DNA from: Sediminispirochaeta bajacaliforniensis DSM 16054
GTDB lineage: Bacteria; Spirochaetota; Spirochaetia; DSM-16054; Sediminispirochaetaceae
Assembly: GCF_000378205.1 (NCBI RefSeq)
Contig: NZ_KB899414.1
Span: 1-64,000, forward strand
Reading direction: 5' to 3'
Length of the DNA: 64,000 nucleotides
Each line of letters starts with the position of its first letter. Positions within the stretch are counted from its first letter, which is position 1. Positions 9,219 through 18,371 of this stretch are shown here, piece after piece. Position numbers and translations under genes: made by a program. The notes under the pieces are model-generated. The model did no database searches. It had not been told where the DNA came from and saw only the letters and a program-made list of their open reading frames with translations.

Positions 9219-11249
9219 TTATTTCTTTCCAAGTTGTTCGATCATATAAAGCTCGATATACCTGGTGAGCGGATCCTTGCGTTTGATCTCCTTCAGGGCG
9301 TCCGATTCCGCAACTTTTTCCGCCAAATTTCTGATTCGATCCTGGTCCGGAGGAGAAATGGAAAAGCCCCGTTTGAGGCGACGCATAAAATCACGAACCA
9401 TGGCATTAACATCCTCGATCAAGTCGGCTTTTGCCTGGGGCTCGACCAAGGGATTCCACGCCTCAATCAGCTCCTTCATATCGGTACGAAGATCCCCACC
9501 TTCTCCGACATATGCAACCTTTAGCGCATGGACCGCTTTCCGGTACTGCTGCAGGGCAGCCTCCCGTGATTTTTTTCCGGGAAGTGGAGCAGCGGGCTCC
9601 TGCCTTTCCGGCAGCTTATGAAAACCCTCGCCAATATCACTCTTCTTACCCGTAGAACGGGGTTGAGAAGAGCTTCCGGAAGCTTGTTTATCAGAACCGG
9701 AAAAGCGGGCATAAAGCTCCGCAGGGTCTTTAATCGAACCGGCCTTTGACCCCATCCCCCGGAATAAACGCATCAGCATAACGCCAAGCCGACCGACGAT
9801 AGGAATACTCTTCCACAAAGGGATAAGGGTTCTAGCCTCAAGCAGAACGGTCTTTCGGTCGAACCGAAGGATTTCATCGATGGGGATCAAGGCATTCTTC
9901 TTTACATCCAACAGCCGCTCGGTTTCGATGAAGACCTCTTTCGACGGCTTTGTCTCGTGAAGAGTCATCAGCAAAAGCTCAAATTTGAGAAGGGCAAAGA
10001 GTAAGGGGTCACGATTCTTTACCCTAAGCCAAAGATCGGATTCCAGAGCCTCTCGCCGGATCATCTCAGGAACCTTTCGGAATTCTCCAAGATGCTCCGC
10101 CCATTCCCTGCTTACCTCTCTGCGGATATTCCGGCTGATTTCAACCACCTTTTTCAAGGTGAGCTGAAGCAGACGATCCTTTGGAATATAAAACTCGTGA
10201 CCCGCGGCATCACGTATCCTGATGATGTCGGGAAGCGGCCCCGATTCTTTTAGCTCGGTACGCCGTTCAAGATAGGTTGCAAGCTCTTTCTGCTTTATGG
10301 TTCTGCTGACGGGAAAGCCCTTCGGATCCCTAAAACTGCTGATATCAAGAAAGGTATGATAAAAAGGAGCACTTTTAATGCCTTTCTCCACCACCTGAAA
10401 GGCATGCTCTTTTTCCTGCTTTGTTCGCTTGTTTCCCTTAAAGAAAAGATTATACATCCCCACAAGGTATGAGGCTTGGCTGAAAGCGTGCTCTCGTTCG
10501 AGTTTTGTCTCTTTTTCACGAAAATCCTTCATAATAACGCTCATGAAATGAGACCAAAACTGAAAGGTGAAGTCATCCGGATCTTTGACAATGGAAAGGG
10601 CCGTATCACGCTGGGTAAGGATATTGTTGATCATGTCCCTGATACTTCGCTCTTTCCCCGGAAAGGCCGCCAGGAGCCGATGGTTCACATAATCGACATT
10701 CTTTTTGATGGTTAAGTATTGACGCATCTTGGAAATACAAAGGTTCAGGAGCTTTTCTTCCGCCATCTCCGGTAAAAGGAGCATGGAACGGATACCTTCG
10801 GGAAAGGTCAGTTTCAGAATCGGATGCTCTATCTTTAACTGACCTCTGAGCAGATCGACAAACTCAGCCTTAACATCAAGCACCTGGAGCACTTCTATTG
10901 GAAAAGAAAAGCGAAAACTTTCCTCACAAGGAAAGGGACGATCGTTATCGGCCTCCATCTCCTCATAGGCTCCACGAACAGCATATACAAAATAGCCAAG
11001 ATAGTAGACGATCCGCCCTGCAGGCTCATTTTGAACGACCGCGATATTCTTAGCCTTCGCCTGATCCAGCAGCTCCGAAAGCATAACAGGCGAATACGAG
11101 GAGAAATCGGTGAAATCCTGCTTTGTTTGGCGTACCTCGCCCGACCACTTTCCGATGCCCCGCATCAGCGTGGCCAAAGCGATCGAAGCGGTACGTCGTT
11201 TGCGAGTATATGCGCGAAGCAGCTGCTCAAAATCGTTAAGGGCATTCAT
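9219..11249 (-). CDS. Large protein of unknown function
   Basis: I do not recognise this 676-residue protein. It is predicted soluble and largely helical, rich in Lys, Arg and Glu, with no signal peptide or membrane span. A long helical first part (about 1-520) is followed by a Ser/Gly/Gln-rich linker at about 535-595 and a charged helical end (about 600-676). A GAGG motif lies about ten bases before ATG 11249 and the gene has its own promoter. It heads the run of phosphorelay genes on the minus strand, so a regulatory or structural role linked to that relay is possible, but this rests on position only. Confidence 0.8.
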   Translation of the reverse strand: MNALNDFEQLLRAYTRKRRTASIALATLMRGIGKWSGEVRQTKQDFTDFSSYSPVMLSELLDQAKAKNIAVVQNEPAGRIVYYLGYFVYAVRGAYEEMEADNDRPFPCEESFRFSFPIEVLQVLDVKAEFVDLLRGQLKIEHPILKLTFPEGIRSMLLLPEMAEEKLLNLCISKMRQYLTIKKNVDYVNHRLLAAFPGKERSIRDMINNILTQRDTALSIVKDPDDFTFQFWSHFMSVIMKDFREKETKLEREHAFSQASYLVGMYNLFFKGNKRTKQEKEHAFQVVEKGIKSAPFYHTFLDISSFRDPKGFPVSRTIKQKELATYLERRTELKESGPLPDIIRIRDAAGHEFYIPKDRLLQLTLKKVVEISRNIRREVSREWAEHLGEFRKVPEMIRREALESDLWLRVKNRDPLLFALLKFELLLMTLHETKPSKEVFIETERLLDVKKNALIPIDEILRFDRKTVLLEARTLIPLWKSIPIVGRLGVMLMRLFRGMGSKAGSIKDPAELYARFSGSDKQASGSSSQPRSTGKKSDIGEGFHKLPERQEPAAPLPGKKSREAALQQYRKAVHALKVAYVGEGGDLRTDMKELIEAWNPLVEPQAKADLIEDVNAMVRDFMRRLKRGFSISPPDQDRIRNLAEKVAESDALKEIKRKDPLTRYIELYMIEQLGKK

Positions 11250-11264
11250 CGGTTTAGTGCCTCA

Positions 11265-11293
11265 AGTATAGGCCTGGGGAGGCCTTTTTGCAA
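11265..11293 (-). promoter_or_regulatory. Promoter of the 676-aa gene
   Basis: TTGCAA (11288-11293) and TATACT (11265-11270) on the minus strand are 17 bases apart. The spacer contains the inverted repeat AGGCCTCCCCAGGCCT. The start codon is only 15 bases past the -10, so the leader would be about eight bases. Confidence 0.6.
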
Positions 11294-11315
11294 CAGAGAT
11301 CGGATGACTACACTC

Positions 11316-12005
11316 TTAGCCCTCCTCAAGGCGAAGGAACTCCCCCCATAAAGGATCCCCGGAGGGAGGATCCGCCGTGATGGTGATCCGATTCCGTTCC
11401 CCCACAGGATGGTCGAGGGAAACCTTTCTGGCATGAAGATGTATCCCCCCGTCCCGGTTACTCCGGGGATAACCGTATTTCAAGTCTCCACGGATTCGGC
11501 AGCCGACGGCCGCCAACTGAGCACGGATCTGGTGATGCCGGCCGGTAAGTAGCTCTATTTCCAATAGATAGTACCTATTTGTCGCTCCGACAAGTCGATA
11601 ACGCATTTTTGCCTCCTGACTATCGGCTGTTGGAGTATCGGAAGCAAAAGACTTGTTTTTCTTTCTGTCCCGGCGAAGATAGTGAACGAGGGTGCCGGAC
11701 TCTGCGGGAGGCATCTTGTCAACAACGGCCCAATAGATCTTCTCAACATGCTGCTCACGAAACGAAAGAGAAAGTCTCCTAAGGGCTTTTTCCGTACGGG
11801 CATACAGCACAACGCCGCTTGTAGGGCGGTCAAGGCGATGGGGAATTCCAAGGAAGACATTTCCCGGCTTGTTGTATTTCGCTCTCAGATATTCTTTTAC
11901 CTCATCGGCAAGTGTAGGATCGCCACTCTTATCCCCCTGCACAATATCACCGCACCGCTTATTCACCACAATCAAGTGATTATCTTCATATAACACTTCA
12001 AGCAT
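11316..12005 (-). CDS. RluA-family RNA pseudouridine synthase
   Basis: A 229-residue enzyme that isomerises uridine to pseudouridine in rRNA or tRNA. The catalytic aspartate is Asp59 in the family signature HRLDRPTSG; the later LLTGRHHQIRAQLA block is the second family hallmark. It lacks the N-terminal S4 RNA-binding domain of RluC/RluD, so it resembles the shorter RluA/TruC/RsuA-like members; the target base is not readable. It overlaps the end of the topoisomerase IV A gene by eight bases, and translation is probably coupled. Confidence 0.93.
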   Translation of the reverse strand: MLEVLYEDNHLIVVNKRCGDIVQGDKSGDPTLADEVKEYLRAKYNKPGNVFLGIPHRLDRPTSGVVLYARTEKALRRLSLSFREQHVEKIYWAVVDKMPPAESGTLVHYLRRDRKKNKSFASDTPTADSQEAKMRYRLVGATNRYYLLEIELLTGRHHQIRAQLAAVGCRIRGDLKYGYPRSNRDGGIHLHARKVSLDHPVGERNRITITADPPSGDPLWGEFLRLEEG

Positions 12006-13929
12006 CTTCCGCCTTCTTTTTTGCCTTTCGAAGCTTAAGGCTCTTTACTTCCTTGGTGGAAAGCCTGACGCCTCCGGCCTTCACGCTTTTCACCAAAAAA
12101 TCGGAAATCCGAAAATACTCCTCCAAAATCTTAAGGCGAGGCTTTGGTTTATAGTTCAGAACGATCTCCTGATCCTCACGAGTGGTAAAGGCAAGGGGTT
12201 TTGCGTTCTCGGGCAAAAGATCGTAATCCTTCTCCAGGATAAACTGCTCGATGGTACATCGCTTAATATAGAGATGCTTGGTTACCGTATCCTGATACAC
12301 AATGGAAAAGTGACAGTCGGCCAGCTCTTCTTTGTCCGCGATACCGCAGTACATCAATCCCTTACCGACAAACATCTTTTCGGGAACATCGGTTACCCGG
12401 TAGGTCCCGTCTCCCCGAATAATCAGCACCCGATCGTACTGATTGACCGCAAAAAGAGAGTCGCCGCCTTTCAGATCGTAGCCAAGATATCCTGTCTTGG
12501 CGTCATAACGCAGATCAAGATCACGAGCGGCAACCTCACGGACATCCACCTTCTCAAAACGGCCCACCTTTGTCCTGCGGGGAAACATTCCAGCGGTATC
12601 CTTCAGGACCCCCTCGATAAAACCGATGGCGTAGGCCACCAGATTTTTCAAATGATAACGGACCTCTTTCAGGCGTCCCTGCAGCTCGGCCAACTCCTTA
12701 CGTGCCTTTTCGATATCGTAGAGGCTGATTCGCCGGATCGGAATTTTCAAAAGCCGTTCCACATCCTCTTCCGTCACTTCCCGCGGAATCTCTTTTTTAA
12801 AGGGTTTAAATCCTTCGATAACCGCAGAAATCACCGTCTCTCTCGTCTTCATCTCTTCGATACGTTTATAAATTCTCTCTTCGATGAAGATACGCTCCAG
12901 GGTTCTTGCATGGATCTTTTCCTTCAGATCGGCCTCTTCGACCTTCAGCTCCGCCTCAAGAACAGCCACAAGCTGACGTGCATAGTAGCGAATCACCTCG
13001 GTGACGGTCATCTGGGTAGGCAGTCCCTCCTTTATGACAAGAAGGTTTACGCTGACCGAATACTCACAGTCGGTGTAGGCAAAAAGGCTGTCCATCACCT
13101 CTTTGGTATAGACACCTCTGGCAAGTTTAATTTCGATCTCGACCTCTTCACTGGTATAGTCGTTGATTTGACTGATTTTGACCCTTCCCTTTCGGGCCGC
13201 CGCCTCTATGGAAGCGATGAGGCTTTCGGTAGTAGTTCCGAAGGGAATTTCCTTAATGATGATCCGCTTTGGATCCTTGGTGTCCAGCTTTGCCCGGATG
13301 AGGACCTTTCCAAGACCGTCCTGGTAATCGGAAACATCGACCAATCCACCGTTTGGGAAATCAGGGAAAAGCTGAAAAGGCTCTCCTTTCAACTCGCAAA
13401 CAACCGCCCGAAGCACCTCTTCAAAGTTATGGGGCAGGATCTTGGTCGACATACCAACGGCGATACCCTCGGCGCCTTGAATGAGAAGTACGGGAATCTT
13501 TGAAGGAAAGACTACAGGCTCACGGTTTCGGCCGTCATAGCTGTCCACATACTCTGTTACCTGAGGGCTGTAGAGCACCTTCTTCGCAAAGGGCAGGACA
13601 CGACATTCGATATATCGGGCAGCGGACGCCTCGTCTCCTGTTATGGGATTACCGAAATTCCCCTGCTTGTCGATGAATAGGTCCTTATTGGCAAGGACAA
13701 CCAATGCGGAATAGATGCTTGCATCCCCGTGAGGATGATACTTCATGCAGTGGCCAACGATATTGGCCACCTTGTGGAATTTCCCGTCGTCGACCTCAAA
13801 GAGCGAATGGAGAATACGCCGCTGTACCGGCTTAAGACCGTCGCCGATATCGGGGATGGCCCGATCCTTGATGACATAGGATGCATACTCGAGGAAGTTA
13901 CGATTAAAGAGGGTCTTTACATAACTCAT
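11998..13929 (-). CDS. parC: DNA topoisomerase IV subunit A
   Basis: This 643-residue subunit breaks and rejoins DNA, with the active-site tyrosine at 106 in AARYIE. Upstream are the winged-helix block GLKPVQRRIL and the YHPHGDAS motif, and EGIAVGMST follows. Residues from about 480 form a short C-terminal domain, far smaller than the six-bladed domain of GyrA, so the protein is shorter than typical ParC (about 750). A GyrA box is not evident, which supports topoisomerase IV over gyrase. Its ATG directly abuts the TAA of the subunit B gene (no intervening base), so the two are translated together. Assignment as ParC and not a gyrase paralogue is partly inference. Confidence 0.9.
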   Translation of the reverse strand: MSYVKTLFNRNFLEYASYVIKDRAIPDIGDGLKPVQRRILHSLFEVDDGKFHKVANIVGHCMKYHPHGDASIYSALVVLANKDLFIDKQGNFGNPITGDEASAARYIECRVLPFAKKVLYSPQVTEYVDSYDGRNREPVVFPSKIPVLLIQGAEGIAVGMSTKILPHNFEEVLRAVVCELKGEPFQLFPDFPNGGLVDVSDYQDGLGKVLIRAKLDTKDPKRIIIKEIPFGTTTESLIASIEAAARKGRVKISQINDYTSEEVEIEIKLARGVYTKEVMDSLFAYTDCEYSVSVNLLVIKEGLPTQMTVTEVIRYYARQLVAVLEAELKVEEADLKEKIHARTLERIFIEERIYKRIEEMKTRETVISAVIEGFKPFKKEIPREVTEEDVERLLKIPIRRISLYDIEKARKELAELQGRLKEVRYHLKNLVAYAIGFIEGVLKDTAGMFPRRTKVGRFEKVDVREVAARDLDLRYDAKTGYLGYDLKGGDSLFAVNQYDRVLIIRGDGTYRVTDVPEKMFVGKGLMYCGIADKEELADCHFSIVYQDTVTKHLYIKRCTIEQFILEKDYDLLPENAKPLAFTTREDQEIVLNYKPKPRLKILEEYFRISDFLVKSVKAGGVRLSTKEVKSLKLRKAKKKAEDA

Positions 13930-15723
13930 TTAGATCAAATTCTCCATGATAAAGCTTCGGCGATGCGGGGTATTTTTCCCCATGTAAAATTCCAGGGTAT
14001 CGGGGATGGTTTGGAGGCTCTTGATGCTGACATTCACCAGACGCATATCCTCGCCGATGAATTGTCCGAATTCACTTGGGCTGATCTCTCCGAGCCCTTT
14101 AAAGCGGGTAACCTCATGGTTGGAAAGAGAGCCCATGGCTTCGTCCCGCTCTTTGATGTTATAGCAATACCGGGTCTCCTTTTTGTTTCGTACCCGAAAA
14201 ATGGGTGTTTCGAGAATGAAAACCCGTCCCTGATGCACAAGTTCCTCGAAATAGTTGAGGAAAAAGGTAAGAAGCAGATTACGAATATGAAAACCGTCGT
14301 GATCGGCATCGGTTGCAATGACAATCTTTGCATAGCGCAGTTCCGCGACATCGTTCTCTATGCCCAGGGCCATCATCATATTGTATAGCTCTTCATTTTT
14401 GTAGAGATCGGCTTTCTTCTTTCCCCATGTATTTTGCGGCTTTCCCCTAAGACTGAAAATTGCCTGATGGTAGACATCCCGGCTGGATACCATGGCTCCG
14501 GTGGCTGAAGCACCCTCGGTAAGAAAGATCATCGTTTCATCACCCTCTTTGTCTCCAAGGTGATATTTGCAATCCTTCAACTTCGGAATTTTGAGGGCGA
14601 TTTTCTTGGCTGCCTCCCGGGCCTCCTTTTTTACCGAATTAAGCTCTTTACGTAGTCGTTCGTTGTTTCGGATCTTGTCCTCAAGTTTTTTTGCGGCTTC
14701 CTGATCCTTATGGAGAAAATCGGCCACCGCATCTTTGACCTCATTAACGATCCAGCCCCTGACCTCGGTATTACCCAACTTGTTTTTTGTCTGGCTCTCA
14801 AAGACGGGATTCATCAACTTGACGGCGATAGCCCCGGCAATACCCTCGCGGACATCGACTCCCGAGTAATTTTTCTTGTAAAACTCGTTCACCCCTTTTA
14901 GAAGCCCCTCTCGAAAGGCACTCTGATGGGTCCCTCCGTCACTGGTATACTGGCCGTTGACAAAAGAGAAGTAGGTTTCTCCGTAGGTCTCCGTATGGGT
15001 AAAGGCAAATTCCAGTTTTTCGCCACGATAGTAGCCAATCTCGTAGAGGGTTTTCTCTCCGATTTCCGAAGCGAGGAGGTCGAGAAGGCCTTTTTCACTT
15101 TTGAATCGCTTTTTGTTGAATTCGAGGGACAGTCCCGCATTTAGGCAAGCATAGTTCCACATCCGCTGTTCGACGAATTCCTGATTGAATAGATAATCAC
15201 CAAAGATATCGGGATCCGCTTCGAATTCCGTATAGGTCCCGTTTTTTTCCTTCGGGGCCTTTCCTTTTTTCTGGCTTTTCAGCTCTCCTCGTTCAAATAT
15301 TGCCTCAAAATAGGCACCGTTCCGAAAACTCACTACCCGAAAGCGTTTTGAAAGTGCGTTTACGGCCTTGGTACCGACCCCATTTAGGCCCACAGAAAAC
15401 TGGAAAACCTCATCATTGTATTTTGCTCCGGTATTGATAATCGAAACACACTCAATCACCTTACCAAGAGGAATTCCACGTCCGAAATCTCTTACTCGGA
15501 CGACATTATCGGCAAGCTGAACCTTTATGAGATTTCCGGATCCCATAATATATTCATCAATACTATTGTCGATGATCTCTTTCAGAAGAATGTAGATACC
15601 GTCGTCAAAGTTGCTGCCGTCGCCGAGCCGACCGATGTACATCCCGGTTCTCAGCCGAATATGTTCGAGACTAGATAGTGTTTTTATCTTACTTTCGTCA
15701 TAACTAGTAGATTTCTTCGCCAT
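13930..15723 (-). CDS. parE: DNA topoisomerase IV subunit B
   Basis: A 597-residue GHKL ATPase subunit. The N-terminal part shows SLEHIRLRTGMYIG, the Asn-containing EIIDNSIDE, GRGIPLG and the ATP-lid GLNGVGTKAVNALS. The C-terminal TOPRIM domain has FLTEGASA and DADHDGFHI, which bind Mg2+. ATG 15723 is chosen because family members begin a few residues before this conserved block; the open frame to 15867 would lie within the upstream kinase gene. No Shine-Dalgarno sequence precedes it, and a promoter ends seven bases upstream, so the mRNA may be leaderless. It forms an operon with parC and the pseudouridine synthase. Confidence 0.93.
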   Translation of the reverse strand: MAKKSTSYDESKIKTLSSLEHIRLRTGMYIGRLGDGSNFDDGIYILLKEIIDNSIDEYIMGSGNLIKVQLADNVVRVRDFGRGIPLGKVIECVSIINTGAKYNDEVFQFSVGLNGVGTKAVNALSKRFRVVSFRNGAYFEAIFERGELKSQKKGKAPKEKNGTYTEFEADPDIFGDYLFNQEFVEQRMWNYACLNAGLSLEFNKKRFKSEKGLLDLLASEIGEKTLYEIGYYRGEKLEFAFTHTETYGETYFSFVNGQYTSDGGTHQSAFREGLLKGVNEFYKKNYSGVDVREGIAGAIAVKLMNPVFESQTKNKLGNTEVRGWIVNEVKDAVADFLHKDQEAAKKLEDKIRNNERLRKELNSVKKEAREAAKKIALKIPKLKDCKYHLGDKEGDETMIFLTEGASATGAMVSSRDVYHQAIFSLRGKPQNTWGKKKADLYKNEELYNMMMALGIENDVAELRYAKIVIATDADHDGFHIRNLLLTFFLNYFEELVHQGRVFILETPIFRVRNKKETRYCYNIKERDEAMGSLSNHEVTRFKGLGEISPSEFGQFIGEDMRLVNVSIKSLQTIPDTLEFYMGKNTPHRRSFIMENLI

Positions 15724-15730
15724 GAATGCA

Positions 15731-15758
15731 TTTGTATCACGTTTTTTCGTTGTTTCAA
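15731..15758 (-). promoter_or_regulatory. Promoter of parE, probably giving a leaderless mRNA
   Basis: TTGAAA (15753-15758) and TACAAA (15731-15736) lie 16 bases apart on the minus strand, overlapping the stop codon of the upstream kinase gene. Only seven bases separate the -10 from the ATG, and no Shine-Dalgarno sequence is present. Confidence 0.5.
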
Positions 15759-18205
15759 AGTAGTGATGAAAAACGGTCCTGCATAATTCGGTGAAAGAGG
15801 CGGAGATTTTCAATAAGCCGGCGAAACTCATCTTCGCTGCATAACCCTGCGGCAAGCTGTTCCTCACAGCCCCGGATCATTCCCGCAAGAGCGCCCTCTC
15901 CGACGGCACTCACATAATTACACATAGAATGCATTCGATTGCATAGCAGATCTTTGTCCGGAGGTGTCTGGCTCAATTCTTTTTCAAAGGCAAAGAGCAG
16001 CTGTGGAAACTCTTTCACAAAGAGAGAGGCCATCTCCTTAAGATATTCCCGGTCCCTGCCGGAAGCCAACTTGATCTTTTCGAAAAACCGATCGACGAGG
16101 GCTTCATAATCGGCCTCTCCCAGGTCTCCACATCCATACTCTTTGAAAGAGGAAGAAGAAACGGTTCGAAGTGCCCCCGCAAGGCAGGAATAAAGCCGAC
16201 TTCGGGAAACCGGCTTTATCAAAACTGCGACATAGCCCGAATCAAGTAGTTTTTTCTGTTCCTCCTCACTGATCCAGGCAGTGACCGCAAGGACAGGAAT
16301 ATCGGGAGAACAGAGCGTACGTGTCTCCTGTAATAAATCGACCCCCTCCGATCCAGGCATTTTTATATCAAGAATCACAGCATCGGGACAGGCAGCTCCG
16401 GCAGCGGCAAGGGCCTCTCCGCCATCCCGCGCTTCAACGACCCGGCAGCCGGCATCACGGAGAGCCCAGCCAATGGAAAGGCGATGCAATTTATTATCGT
16501 CTGCAAGGAGAATACGAGGCATGGCGTTTTCCAGAAACTGGGAATCGTCCTTTTCCAAGGGAGGAATATCCTCACAAACCTCATCGGAAGCATCCTGTTC
16601 CGGATGCATCAGGTCAAGATGGATACGGAACATCGCCCCGGATTCCGGGTCACTATGGACCTCTATCTTTCCACCCATGGCATCGACGATCCGCTTTACC
16701 ACCGCAAGGCCAAGACCACTACCTTCCCTCCTTTGCTGATCAGGACTTGAAGAGCGGGTAAAAAAGTCAAACAAGGTTCCCTGCACATCATCCGGAATAC
16801 CATTACCGGTATCGGATACCGAGAAAACCAGGGCCTGGCGGCCTTTCTCCGGAAAAAGCGGAGTATCCTGTTCTACGGAAAACAAAACCCGTCCATGATC
16901 GGTATACTTAACAGCATTACCGATAAGATTGTAAAAAATCTGGCGAAGCCGTAATGTGTCGCCCAAAAGCAGGGTAGGAACACCTGGAGCCACACGAACT
17001 TCCAATTTCAGCCCCTTCGCCCTGGCCAAAGGTTCCATTAAACGACGAACAGGGCCCACAAGATCCTTTCCGAGGTGAAAGGCGGAAGCATTGATATCGG
17101 GGAAAAAGCCATTCATATTGGTAACCCCGACAAGATCGTCGACTAAGGCCAAAAGAGTTTGAGCAGCATCCCGAAGGAGAGAAAGTTCTTCATGCACTCC
17201 TGGGGCACGACCGGATGAAAGGAGAGCGTCCACAACCCCAAGCATACCCGAGAGGGGAGTCCTCAGCTCATGCGTCACGGTTCCAAGAAATACACCTTTC
17301 TGAAGTTCGGCAGAGGCAGCTCTCTGCCTGACCTCCAAGAGTTCAAGCTCTCTTACCTTATAGTCGGTCACATCGTTTCCGATGGAAAGGAAGCCATAGC
17401 AGCGTCCTTCGGTATCATAGAGGGGCCGATTCGACCAGGAAATGTAGAGATGCTCGCCCAATCTGGTAACACTCTCTTCGATGGTTTTGCCGTCGCAGCA
17501 CTGATCGGGCACCTTTCGAAAAAAGTCATCGTTTTTTTTATCCGAAACGATGGTCCCAACGGCATTCTTGTGATAAAGCTCATCCATGGTGTAGCCAAAC
17601 AGATCAAGGCCAAAATGATTCATGAAAAGAATTTGTCCCGAGAGATCAACCTTTACGATGATCGAAGCAGCCTGCTCTACAATCCTGTGATACTCCTCCT
17701 CACGTTCCTGGAGTGCCTCGACCATCCGCCGTTCATCGGTAACAACCCTGCCGCAGCCGACGGTCCCTATGATCTCTCCGGCTTCATCGCGAAAGGGGGC
17801 CTTGTAAACGTCCAGAAAGAGGAACTCACCACGGACATTCCCGAACTCGTCAAAGCGTCCCGCCTGTCCGGTCTGACGAACCACAAGATCGCTGTCCCGG
17901 CATATCTCTCCGAAGGTATGCCAATCAGGCTGTTCAGGATGATTTTTTCGTTCACGCAGAGCAAAAAACATGTCGGTTTTTCCGATCGGCTCATTGGTAT
18001 CACGGGCACAAAGGAGTTTATCGCACATTGCCTGATTAACGAAAAGAAAGCGGTTGTTCAAATCCTTTGCCCAAAGCAGGTCGGGAACATTGTCACACAT
18101 GAGACGCAACATTCGGGCATACGGGGAATCAAAAACCCCGTGGGCTTCCCGAACGAAAGATGATAAACTGTCAAGAAAATTTTCGTTCTTATCCATGAAT
18201 CCCAT
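15755..18205 (-). CDS. PAS-PAS hybrid histidine kinase with receiver and HPt domains
   Basis: An 816-residue cytoplasmic sensor with all parts of a phosphorelay in one chain. Two PAS-type sensing domains occupy about 25-160 and 165-285. The HisKA helix has THELRTPLSG near 315, and the ATP-binding domain has NLIGNAVKY, DTGNGIP and GSGLGLAV. The receiver at about 555-675 carries LLADD and ILDIKMPG and has KPVSRS at the lysine strand. The last 110 residues form an HPt domain with His in RMHSMCNYVS. There are no membrane spans. A promoter lies just upstream, so the leader is only about five bases; MDKN, three codons downstream, is an alternative start. The signal is unknown. Confidence 0.92.
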   Translation of the reverse strand: MGFMDKNENFLDSLSSFVREAHGVFDSPYARMLRLMCDNVPDLLWAKDLNNRFLFVNQAMCDKLLCARDTNEPIGKTDMFFALRERKNHPEQPDWHTFGEICRDSDLVVRQTGQAGRFDEFGNVRGEFLFLDVYKAPFRDEAGEIIGTVGCGRVVTDERRMVEALQEREEEYHRIVEQAASIIVKVDLSGQILFMNHFGLDLFGYTMDELYHKNAVGTIVSDKKNDDFFRKVPDQCCDGKTIEESVTRLGEHLYISWSNRPLYDTEGRCYGFLSIGNDVTDYKVRELELLEVRQRAASAELQKGVFLGTVTHELRTPLSGMLGVVDALLSSGRAPGVHEELSLLRDAAQTLLALVDDLVGVTNMNGFFPDINASAFHLGKDLVGPVRRLMEPLARAKGLKLEVRVAPGVPTLLLGDTLRLRQIFYNLIGNAVKYTDHGRVLFSVEQDTPLFPEKGRQALVFSVSDTGNGIPDDVQGTLFDFFTRSSSPDQQRREGSGLGLAVVKRIVDAMGGKIEVHSDPESGAMFRIHLDLMHPEQDASDEVCEDIPPLEKDDSQFLENAMPRILLADDNKLHRLSIGWALRDAGCRVVEARDGGEALAAAGAACPDAVILDIKMPGSEGVDLLQETRTLCSPDIPVLAVTAWISEEEQKKLLDSGYVAVLIKPVSRSRLYSCLAGALRTVSSSSFKEYGCGDLGEADYEALVDRFFEKIKLASGRDREYLKEMASLFVKEFPQLLFAFEKELSQTPPDKDLLCNRMHSMCNYVSAVGEGALAGMIRGCEEQLAAGLCSEDEFRRLIENLRLFHRIMQDRFSSLL

Positions 18206-18217
18206 TATCCGTTAGGA

Positions 18218-18246
18218 AGTATAAGGGGGCGAATCACAGGACTCAA
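18218..18246 (-). promoter_or_regulatory. Promoter of the hybrid kinase gene
   Basis: TTGAGT (18241-18246) and TATACT (18218-18223) on the minus strand are 17 bases apart. The -10 ends 12 bases before the ATG, so the untranslated leader should be about five bases and lacks a Shine-Dalgarno site. Confidence 0.6.
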
Positions 18247-18302
18247 CGGTAAATGAAAAGATTTTTGCAATTCCGGACGATTTCAAGATAAGCAACACCT
18301 CG

Positions 18303-18331
18303 TTGCCTTTTCCCCGGCGGAAAAGTATCTT
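18303..18331 (+). promoter_or_regulatory. Promoter of the nucleotidyltransferase-fold gene and TPM/LemA cluster
   Basis: TTGCCT (18303-18308) and TATCTT (18326-18331) are 17 bases apart, about 40 bases before an ATG with a good GGAGG site. It probably serves the following plus-strand genes as well. Confidence 0.5.
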
Positions 18332-18371
18332 AAACTAAGCTTGTTCAAACCTGAAAAATCATGGAGGAATC

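Noticed and set aside
12274-13503. 409-codon open frame antisense to parC
   Set aside because: Shadow frame over a conserved topoisomerase gene.
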